This document shows, one piece after another, positions 58,201 to 64,000 of a stretch of DNA of 64,000 nucleotides. Under the pieces are notes generated by a model that was given only the letters and a program-made list of their open reading frames with translations, had not been told where the DNA came from and ran no database searches. Location: NCBI GenBank assembly GCA_963402885.1, contig OY727096.1:8813501-8877500 (forward strand), written 5' to 3'. The stretch comes from Antedon bifida (lineage: Eukaryota > Echinodermata > Crinoidea > Comatulida > Antedonidae). Made by a program: the position numbers and the translations under genes. The stretch's first letter is position 1, and every line of letters starts with the position of its first letter.

Positions 58201-58393
58201 CATCTTTAAAGCATGCAGCAACATTATTATTATTAGCATTTATCTCTCGACTTGACTATGGCTTAATCACAGCAATGTTGTTGGTCACCAAACATAATCC
58301 TCGTTTTTAGATACTCTACTCACCAGCATCACAGATGACGTAATGTGTAACAACCAAAATTGAAAGTAATGCAAGTCCTCTTGGTGGTCCCAT
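48671..58393 (-). CDS. Secreted or surface C-type lectin + multi-HYR protein (8 exons seen, 3' end not found)
   Basis: Minus-strand exons: 58324-58393 (signal peptide), 57299-57562 and 55988-56113 (C-type lectin domain), then HYR exons 55636-55884, 54790-55044, 54436-54678, 50088-50351 and 48671-48922. All introns are phase 1 with GT/AG borders, giving at least 574 residues. HYR (hyalin repeat) is an Ig-like fold of about 80 residues common in deuterostome extracellular proteins. The order lectin then HYR suggests a secreted or membrane recognition or adhesion protein. No transmembrane exon or stop was found downstream of 48671, so the gene runs on into sequence I could not resolve, or the model is truncated by rearrangement. 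A Ngaro-like element of about 3.6 kb sits in the intron between 54436 and 50351. HYR exons 2 and 5 are near-identical. Confidence 0.85.
49268..49815. repeat. Duplicated block, copy 2 (partner at 46886-47256)
   Basis: Begins right where the 48660-49266 duplication ends. It has the same order of blocks as copy 1 plus about 180 bp extra in the middle. In the intron between HYR exons 4 and 5. Confidence 0.85.
50088..50351 (-). CDS. HYR domain exon 4
   Basis: 88 codons. LICPSDNTVHTDVGYPSPSV, DYSDSVFVNG, PIPSEAFPVELGIGKHEFKF, NGNCSFEINVEG. Acceptor CTACAG; donor AAG|GTCAGA is non-optimal. Phase 1-1. Confidence 0.82.
50646..50819 (-). repeat. Split direct repeat B2 (3' end of the YR element)
   Basis: About 174 bp. 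Its outer edge abuts TTATGTTTAT (50633-50642), a 10-mer that also abuts A1 at 54241-54250. Confidence 0.92.
50867..50940 (-). repeat. Split direct repeat A2
   Basis: Second copy of the 74-bp repeat, 3300 bp from A1 and lying between B1 and B2, separated from B1 by 60 bp. Confidence 0.93.
51001..51172 (-). repeat. Split direct repeat B1
   Basis: About 172 bp. Contains TAAGCATACAACATCATTTT and TAGACGCAGACTTTATTTTT (plus-strand reading), shared with B2 apart from a few changes. Confidence 0.92.
51370..51812. repeat. 44-bp minisatellite in the 3' part of the YR element, about 9 units
   Basis: Units of CTTAATACTAAACAGAAGGC then ACTGCCTGAGCAGATGCCTGTAAC, period 43-45 bp, lie between the recombinase ORF and B1. 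CTGCCTGAGCAG contains an imperfect palindrome. Differences between units are mainly A/G at the CTGAACAG/CTAAACAG site and 1-2 bp length changes. Confidence 0.9.
51825..52839 (-). pseudogene. Tyrosine recombinase of the Ngaro-like element, broken
   Basis: The SAM-like N-terminal half (SVTKGTQTTYRRCWQQFSNF, LGMSPSTIRTYLSSIAF) is followed by an in-frame TAG at 52420-52422 and then the catalytic half. Box I Arg is in YYGCMRASEVV. Box II is NTHSFRIGRATLL (H-x-x-R). Trp is in TTGRWKSDAY, and the nucleophile Tyr is in YKQYIRP. A frameshift lies near 52064-52080. All five catalytic positions (R, H, R, W, Y) are still visible. Confidence 0.85.
52876..53073 (-). pseudogene. RNase H part of the Ngaro-like element
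   Basis: VVFHTDNMANVYHLNSKTSS matches the HTDNxAxVxxLN block of RNase H in DIRS-like elements. It begins within a few bases of the RT fragment's end, so the deletion runs from the RT N-terminus to early RNase H. Confidence 0.7.
53089..53397 (-). pseudogene. RT N-terminal part of the Ngaro-like element
   Basis: TPIKTNKLPCLLKGYAGREY, LITGFKHGFLLNYEGP, then SPEIIKNKIHTELALGRIAG and P correspond to the region just before the RT palm in DIRS/Ngaro polyproteins (..LxxYPxxxxxxLxxGFxxGF..LxxGRxxGPF..). It stops at DFKSSP. No palm motif (xxDD) follows, so the catalytic core is deleted. Confidence 0.75.
53324..54082 (-). pseudogene. Gag-like ORF of the Ngaro-like element
   Basis: 252 codons from the first possible start (TTG; no ATG there). 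Near the C terminus, YCKHYHTQSQRCMQPMQCKF then SHKCWNC and HPYFRC form a CCCH-type finger (C-x9-C-x5-C-x3-H) followed by a second Cys/His group, as in Gag proteins of YR retrotransposons. It overlaps the RT frame by 74 nt in a different phase. The frame is intact, but the element as a whole is defective. Confidence 0.7.
54167..54240 (-). repeat. Split direct repeat A1 (5' end of the YR element)
   Basis: GCGTGGTACAATCCTCTTGG at its outer edge, inner part GATATTTTTAATCTTC. 74 bp, differs from A2 at one base. Confidence 0.93.
54436..54678 (-). CDS. HYR domain exon 3
   Basis: 81 codons. VECPANVTIETTTVSISVDY, TANDNSNDFVVSPVPNSIFP, VYTFTVTDSSNNSNSCTFTI. The frame runs on past the donor (GAAC|GTAAGT) for a while, but HYR similarity stops there. 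Confidence 0.88.
54779..55398. repeat. Segmental duplication copy (partner 48660-49266) carrying HYR exon 2
   Basis: See the partner entry. Both copies keep the exon frame and splice sites. Confidence 0.92.
54790..55044 (-). CDS. HYR domain exon 2
   Basis: 85 codons. LTCPADNLTVVTDFGIPTAT, VDYSADIHATDNS, SPNPVDVFPVFLAIGKYLFE, FNVTDAYNNKGSCNFTLTV. Near-identical to exon 5 at 48671-48922. Confidence 0.9.
55636..55884 (-). CDS. HYR domain exon 1
   Basis: 83 codons. MMCPSNETIDTDLGTASVNV, YSVTV, then IVPNPVNIFPGDLDIGKHHF and CTFTIIVKG. Contains the HYR landmarks CP, P-N-P, F-x-x-G and C-x-F. Phase 1-1. Confidence 0.85.
55988..56113 (-). CDS. C-type lectin domain, second exon (EPN, altered last cysteine)
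   Basis: NWDPVEPNNDGNEDC then AILYKPTKGTWHDFQCAK. EPN is the mannose-type calcium/sugar motif. The usual WND is WHD here. The last canonical cysteine (family FxICE) is replaced by Phe: FVAIFEN, codon TTT. Phase 1 to phase 1. Acceptor TTTTTTTAG, donor T|GTAAGT. Confidence 0.85.
56170..57250. other. Intron between the two lectin exons
   Basis: No coding content. Contains a TTCATTCATTCATTC microsatellite near 57022 and T-rich sequence. No transposon ends recognised. Confidence 0.4.
57299..57562 (-). CDS. C-type lectin domain, first exon
   Basis: CPTGWHYNAVSSKCYWV, GSWNSARDICRQNVGDLVEI, NSWILNRF, AWIGYND and FQWVSG are the classic lectin-fold blocks (WIGL/WxWxDG region). Acceptor CTTTTCAG; donor A|GTAGGC is weak, but it restores N-W-D-P across the junction with the next exon. 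Confidence 0.88.
57867..58206. mobile_element. MITE family 1, copy D (best-preserved)
   Basis: Left end AAGATGTATTGTCCCCCAAA after TA; right end GGGGGACAATACATCTT before TA. About 340 bp, with GGCTGGCAGCCAAT and ATTAAAATGGCATATTCAAC inside. It lies in intron 1 of the lectin-HYR gene. Confidence 0.85.
58324..58393 (-). CDS. Signal peptide exon of the lectin-HYR gene
   Basis: ATG at 58391-58393. 23 codons plus one base: MGPPRGLALLSILVVTHYVI then CDA, i.e. a short polar start, a hydrophobic core (LALLSILVV) and small residues near the likely cut. Donor G|GTGAGT. The split codon completes in phase with the lectin exon (GC-P-x-G-W). Confidence 0.85.
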
Positions 58394-58499
58394 TTTTACG
58401 CACATTCAGCAAACTAATTAAAAAGTACGGCTGGTTTAAATGACGTGACTCTTAGGAGAGAATAATGTTGAAGAGTGTAACATCTACTGTAAGTCCACA

Positions 58500-58562
58500 A
58501 CGCATTGAGACGACATTCTTTGGGAAATGCGCTATATAAATACATCAAATTTTTTTTTTTTT
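58500..58562 (+). mobile_element. SINE 3' tail fragment
   Basis: CGCATTGAGACGACATTCTT then GGGAAATGCGCTATATAAAT and a T run. The GCGCTATATAAAT tail is also at the end of the SINE at 27955-28271. The T run is shared with the next SINE, which is in the opposite orientation. Confidence 0.6.
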
Positions 58563-58803
58563 TTTTTTTTTAACCATATTTAATGAGGGTGATCCATCCA
58601 GCTATTGCTGATCATTAGGGACCCTCAGAGGTTCACAAGACAAACATATACACAAGATGCTCTACATAAACAAAGTCTTATTACAAGTCTTTGGGAGTGG
58701 AGTAATTTGGTCCTTAGAAAAAATCCTGACATGTGACGAGACTTGAACCCAGGACCCTTAGAGTGGCCAAGCATCATAACCACCAAGCCACAACTCCACT
58801 CAT
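58563..58803 (-). mobile_element. tRNA-derived SINE, minus strand
   Basis: On the minus strand: box A TGGCTTGGTGGTTATGATG (58790-58772), box B GGGTTCAAGTC (58750-58740), a body with GGACCAAATTACTCCACTCC, then the tail GAGGGTCCCTAATGATCAGC and ATGGATCACCCTCATTAAAT before poly(A). The GAGGG(C/T)CCCT...TCAGC...CACCCTC tail resembles the LINE remnant's 3' end. Confidence 0.8.
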
Positions 58804-59284
58804 CCAAAACATTAAACAAAAGTAATACAGTTTACCTAATTAAAAGGTACCATATACCTACCTGAATGAATGTAAAAAATGATCCTGATCAAACGACAGC
58901 ACGTTTTACCTCTGTCAACAAATTGTATCGAATGGCATCTAAAATAGTCTCGTACTTAACCAAATACTTGTACGATGATTCTCAGCATGTTACCATAGTT
59001 TCTCGTTTACACGTCAGGAGAAGCATTTATTAAAACTAAATAATAATCTACAAGGCAGTAATATCCTATGATAATAATAATATTAATTGTACTTGTATTG
59101 CTTGTATTAAAATCGTCTGCACTGTACATCAAATTAAATTATAATAAATAGCTGATACTTGATAGGCCTAATTAGTGCTGGTAATGAACACATGATTAAC
59201 GTGCACGTATAGTAAGGTTAGGTAGTGAATCTATTTTAGAGAAAACCACAGGAACGGATCCAAAGAAATTTTAACGCAATTATT
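58804..59284. other. Upstream of the lectin-HYR gene, nothing recognised
   Basis: AT-rich, no exon and no clear core promoter. The transcription start of the lectin-HYR gene could be anywhere from 58394 to here. Confidence 0.3.
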
Positions 59285-59288
59285 GGAA

Positions 59289-59373
59289 CTAGATGGTACG
59301 CGAGCGAAGCTAGATCGTGCCCATAGATGGTTCTCGAATACACAGTAATTTCAGCGTAAAAAAAATGCTTTTT
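59289..59373 (+). repeat. Partial copy of the 580-bp unit
   Basis: AGATGGTACGCGAGCGAAGC then GGTTCTCGAATACACAGTAA and TTTCAGCGTAAAAAAAATGC match the end part of the unit listed at 60125-62105, separated from it by the CGGT element. Confidence 0.75.
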
Positions 59374-60118
59374 AGTCACGTGGACGCGACTCTATAGTTC
59401 ACTATGTCGGTCGGTCTGTCTGTCGGTCTGTCGGTCTGTCTGTCAGTCTGTCGGTCTGTCTGTCGGTCCAGTATCACTATGCGTTTTGTCGCTTTCTGAC
59501 CTTATCTTGATATCAGTTTAATCTAGCTAAGTCAATTTTTCGCAGTATATTCCTTATAGCCAGGAATCGATGAGGTTATGTTTTCACGGTGCGCAATAAA
59601 ACATTACGCGGTGTACGCACGATGTAACGAAATCACGTTTGTAATCATATCTTCACAACCATGAATCACAATTAAATAAAATTTGGTACTCATAAATTTC
59701 AGGGCATAAATCATCATATGCAATACAATTACGTGCGTAGCGCATTTAACGCATGCGTACGCGCGCTTAAAATGTTTAAAATTTATTTTCGATGAAATAA
59801 GAGTACGTTTCAGGCAATTTTAAGCGTTTAAATTCCCATGAGGAGTGCGCAGATTCTTGCGCGCGCACTGCGCGTTAAATGTTATTGCGCACTCTTTTTG
59901 CCCGATTTCTGTTTTCTTGACTTACTTTTCAACTCGAAATTACGTTATACGATCACGTCAAAAGTGACAGACTACGCACGTGGAAATTAAAAAAATATAA
60001 ATGTTTTTAAACATTTCAACATTTTTAAACATGTTCAGTAATTTCGGTCAGTTGGTAGGTTGGTCGGTCGGTCGGTAAACACTAATGAGCACGCGACTGC
60101 AGCCATCTATATGGCCTT
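59374..60118 (+). repeat. CGGT-containing repeat element, long copy
   Basis: Starts AGTCACGTGGACGCGACTCT then ATAGTTCACTATGTCGG and a (CGGT/CTGT)n tract (59404-59470), and ends GCAGCCATCTATATGGCCTTG. It has the same ends as the 124-bp copy at 44484-44607. It sits within the T run of a 580-bp unit, as an insertion would. A second CGGT tract lies at 60055-60077. The middle is rich in CGCG and GCGCGC motifs. Confidence 0.6.
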
Positions 60119-60124
60119 GTTTTT

Positions 60125-62105
60125 AATGTACGTACTGCAGGACTATAATAGTTATTGTGGTTTACAGAAACGAATAAATAGACACGATGATTTATGTATT
60201 AAACTAAAATTAGCACACTGGGAATTACTTCCAAAAGAGAAACTTTTCACAAAATGAGTCCGAATTTGTTATTTTGACTCATTTAAACAAACCCAATTTA
60301 TGTTTTGTGTGTAACATTAGGGTTGAGAGATGGGGAAGAGGATATGGGTACAAAGAAGAACAATTTTTAAATATATTCTTTATCTACTCAGTAACGAAAT
60401 ATGTTTTTCATGTTTAATAGGCCTATAAATAATATACCACTTGATACAGTAACACATTTGCGATTTAATACTTTGTTAAAACTTTCACTGTCATAGTCGA
60501 TTGAAATAGCATAGTACATGTAACGATACACGTACCACTACAACGTTTATATTCTTTGTAATTATTAATTAATACAAACGTTGAGAAGCAACTGTCAGTA
60601 GTACAGTTTATTTGTATATTGCTTCGCTCGCGTACAATCTAGGTCGCGCCCACAGATGGTTCTCGAATACACAGTGATTTCAGCGTAAAAATGGGGTTTT
60701 TTTTAATGTACGTACTGCAGGACTATAATAGTTATTGTCGTTTACAGAAAAGAATAAATAGACACGATGATTTATGTATTAAACTAAAATTAGCACACTG
60801 GGAATTACTTCCAAAAGAGAAACTTGTCACAAAATGAGTCCAAATTTGTTATTTTGACTCATTTAAACAAACCCAATTTGTGTTTTGTATGTAACATTAG
60901 GGTTGAGGGATGGGGAAGAGGATATGGGTAGAAAGAAGAACAATTTTTTAAAATATATTCTTTATCTACTCAGTAACGAAATATGTTTTTCATGTTTGAT
61001 AGGCCTATAAATAATATACCACTTGATACAGTAACACATTTGCGATTTAATACTTTGTTAAAACTGTCACTGTCATAGTCGATTGAAATAGCATAGTACA
61101 TGTAACGATATACGTACCACTACAACGTTTATATTCTTTGTAATTATTAATTAATACAAACGTTGAGAAGCAACTGTCAGTAGTACAGTTTATTTGTATA
61201 TTGCTTCGCTCGCGTACCATCTAGGTCGTGCCCACAGATGGTTCTCGAATACACAGTAATTTCAGCGTAAAAAATGCTTTTTTTTAAATGTACGTACTGC
61301 AGGACTATAATAGTTATTGTCGTTTACAGAAACGAATAAATAGACACGATGATTTATGTATTAAACTAAAATTAGCACACTGGGAATTACTTCCGAAAGA
61401 GAAACTTGTCACAAAATTAGTCCAAATTTGTTATTTTGACTCATTTAAACAAACCCAATTTGTGTTTTGTGTGTAACATTAGGGTTGAGGGATGGGGAAG
61501 AGGATATGGGTACAAAGAAGAACAATTTTTTAAAATATATTCTTTATCTACTCAGTAACGAAATATGTTTTTCATGTTTGATAGGCCTAAAAATAATATA
61601 CCACTTGATACAGTAACATATTTGCGATTTAATACTTTGTTAAAACTGTCACTGTCATAGTCGATTGAAATAGAATAGTACATGTAACGATATACGTACC
61701 ACTACAACGTTTATATTCTTTGTAATTATTAAATACAAACGTTGAGAAGCAACTGTCAGTAGTACAGTTTATTTGTATATTGCTTCGCTCGCGTACCATC
61801 TAGGTCGTGCCCACAAATGGTTCTCGAATACACAGTAATTTCAGCGTAAAAAATGCTTTTTTTTTAATGTACGTACTGCAGGACTATAATAGTTATTGTC
61901 GTTTACAGAAACGAATAAATAGACACGATGATTTATTTAAACTAAAATTAGCACACTGGGAATTACTTCCGAAAGAGAAACTTGTCACAAAATGAGTCCA
62001 AATTTGTTATTTAGACTCATTTAAACAAACCCAATTTGTGTTTTGTGTGTAACATTGGGGTTGAGGGATGGGGAAGAGGATATGGGTACAAAGAAGAACA
62101 ATTTA
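60125..62105 (+). repeat. Tandem array of a ~580-bp unit, three full copies and one partial
   Basis: Units begin AATGTACGTACTGCAGGACT at 60125, 60705, 61287 and 61866 (periods 580, 582, 579). Copies differ by few substitutions and short indels. Each begins with a T run and CTGCAG, then a short open frame (LQKRINRHDDLCIKLKLAHW, ELLPKEKLVTK). The frame ends with TGA in copies 1, 2 and 4, loses the stop in copy 3 and has a 3-bp deletion in copy 4. I do not recognise the peptide. Confidence 0.93.
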
Positions 62106-62379
62106 AAAAATACAAACAAAATATCAACAAACAAAACACATGAAACACAATTTAAATATGGCTAATCCAATAATAAAATAATATGTGGCTTGTCATAATG
62201 CTACTAGAGTCATGCGAATAGTTTAGATAAAATAGGAGAATGTTTTGCCAGGTTTATTTCAATTAATTGCCAGAAAAACAGTATTTTGCATTGAAATATT
62301 TAGTTGATGGAAAATAATGTTAAACTTTGAAATAATTGCGTCAAGGTTTTTATAAATTTTTACATCTATTTTGTGTAAA

Positions 62380-63960
62380 GAGATACAGAAAGACCTCCCA
62401 AAAAATCTGACCTTGTAAATTGGTCATTTGAGGTCAAAAGGGGTCAGAATGCAAAACAGGACAGGTCCCCACTTTACTACAACTATTAATGTTTGATCAA
62501 AATTTAAAAGATAGTTCATAAAAATTCTCAAAAATTTTCATTTTTTACCTATATTGTTACCTTAGCAACCATTTCTATGTGTAACTAAGGAAAGTAATTT
62601 TTAAAAAATCGAAAAAAATGGCGTTTTTATGAATACAAAGAATTGATTGCATTTGTAATTTTTCTCAATTTTACTTCTACTGCATTCTAATAATCTTAAA
62701 GTGATGACAAACTTGACCTTGTAAATTCATTCATTTTGAGGTCAAATGAGGTCAACATTTTACCATAGTAACTGTTTCTATGCGAAAATATTTTTAAAAT
62801 ATGGATTTTTTCATAATTTACATTTTACATATTAAGGTCAAATGACATCAACATTTTACCTACAGTGTATTGTAGCAACTGTTTCTATACGTAACTAAGT
62901 ACAATATTTTTAATATGGGGTTTCATGACTACAAAAAATTGATTACATAGCTACTACTTTCTCTCCAAATTTACCTATCTACTGAATCCCAGAAAATGTC
63001 TGATCTTGTGAAAGGGTCATTTGTTGGGTCAAATTATGTCAAAATGTATTATTTATGTTATCTTAGAACCTGTTTCTAAGCGTAACTAAGGATAATTGTT
63101 TTTTAAAATACAGTTGAACCTTCCGTAATTGGCCACCATCGGGACCTGGAAAAGTGGTGTGCCGATAAAGGGCCAAAATCACGTATTATGGCTATGCACG
63201 ATATTCTTAACGAAACAAGCCTCTCAATTTTCCCGCTAATTGTATTATTATTTATAATCAGGTGGTTTAGTTTTTTTAGCATTTTCAGACAAATTTTAAA
63301 AGCTTTTAACATATGAAAAATGGTCGGTCAAAATCTGTGTAGTTTTCTCATCTCTTCACAGTAATGTTTTTAAAACCGCTTCGAAATAAAGCTAATATAT
63401 AAAGAAATACAATAAACATGGACCTCTAATTCATAGGTCCATGCAATAAGTATCACATTTTTCGGGTGGCCGCTTACGGGAGGTCATTTATCATACAAAA
63501 AATCTCATTTTTACTATAAAAAGGTGCCCGCAGCTGCTTACGGGAGGTGGCCGCTTACGGTAGGTACCAAATGCACTAATTAGATAGGAAGAACAAACAG
63601 GCTTTTCAAAGGGCGTTCATTAAGGGAGGTGGCCGCTTACGGGAGGTGCCCGCTGTAAATAAAATATGGGGTTTTCATGAATAAAAATAATCACAGAAGA
63701 AAGTCCTTACAAATATGACCTTGTGAAATGGTAATTTGAAAATGCTAATAAGGCATGCCTGCTAATAATCTACAAATTTAAATTTCTCAATTTTAGTTAC
63801 CATAGTAACTGTTGCTATGCATAACTAAGGGAAATTAAATAATTATCAGATAATTATTAATTAATAATTACTACTGAATCCAACCATCACAGTAAAAAAA
63901 ATATAGAATTTAAAACCAATATTTAATATAAAGTGTGATATTTTACATGCTGACCTTAAA
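62380..63960. repeat. Degenerate tandem repeat with AGGTCA-type direct repeats
   Basis: TTGTAAATTGGTCATTTGAG with AGGTCAAATGAGGTCA, TTACCATAGTAACTGTTTCT and GCGTAACTAAGGA recurs about five times at 150-300 bp spacing, old and diverged, and is interrupted by the inverted-repeat element at 63111-63655. No coding content. Confidence 0.6.
63111..63655. mobile_element. TA-flanked inverted-repeat element, mariner/pogo-like
   Basis: Left end CAGTTGAACCTTCCGTAATT then GGCCACC after TA. The right end reads inward from TA as CAGCGGGCACCTCCCGTAAG then CGGCCACC. About 30-bp inverted ends and TA on both sides. The right half repeats GGCCGCTTACGGGAGGT several times (63468, 63540, 63550, 63627). No transposase frame, so it is non-autonomous. 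Confidence 0.75.
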
Positions 63961-64000
63961 TGAATGAAATGAAATTTCACATCAGGGCTTCAATATTTGT

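Noticed and set aside
60125..62105. CRISPR-like array
   Set aside because: Direct repeats of about 580 bp without unique spacers, in an animal genome with introns.

Overview
This is a gene-sparse, AT-rich, intron-rich animal genome window. Three things point to a marine invertebrate deuterostome, most likely an echinoderm: many TAGGCCTA-type palindromes, tRNA-derived SINEs ending in a GCGCTATATAAAT-type tail, and HYR plus C-type-lectin exon-shuffled genes. This is an inference from sequence character. The species is not identified.

Layout. (1) 3-926, plus strand: the 3' coding exon of a single-pass membrane receptor with a tyrosine-motif tail (one ITIM-fitting motif, one YxxM, one SH3-type proline motif). 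(2) 6068-10020, minus: a complete five-exon COQ10 gene (coenzyme-Q-binding START-domain protein, mitochondrial) with two perfect CRE palindromes just upstream. (3) 13694-34115, minus: a complete 11-coding-exon LRRFIP gene (coiled-coil Flightless-interacting protein family, about 432 aa). Its last intron carries a 3.7 kb array built from two 9-bp units, GGGTATAAA and GGGTATATA. A second intron carries a 21/22-bp minisatellite. Both arrays sit within about 20 bp of a 5' splice site. Its introns also hold several MITEs and two SINEs. (4) 34116-48670: no gene found apart from transposon remains (LINE, MITE, simple repeats, local duplications). (5) 48671-58393, minus: a secreted or surface protein gene with a signal peptide exon, a two-exon C-type lectin domain, then five HYR-domain exons, all of symmetric phase 1-1. 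The 3' end was not found. (6) 50646-54240, minus, inside an intron of that gene: a Ngaro-like tyrosine-recombinase retrotransposon (DIRS order) with a complete split direct repeat arrangement (A1-ORFs-B1-A2-B2) and a deleted reverse-transcriptase core. (7) 58563-64000: a SINE, a four-copy tandem repeat of about 580 bp whose unit carries a short conserved ORF, and a TA-flanked terminal-inverted-repeat element inside degenerate repeats that contain nuclear-receptor-like half sites.

The host genes are not functionally linked to one another: mitochondrial quinone biology, a cytoskeleton and signalling adaptor, a probable recognition receptor, and a lectin/HYR surface protein. The strongest new observations are the two-letter G-rich/TATA array in LRRFIP, the split-repeat YR element with a matching 10-bp sequence at both junctions, recent HYR exon duplication, a lectin domain missing a canonical cysteine, and shared 3' tails between a LINE remnant and two SINEs.

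Exon borders were assigned by eye from GT/AG sites, phase agreement and recalled family similarity. No alignment or search was run.
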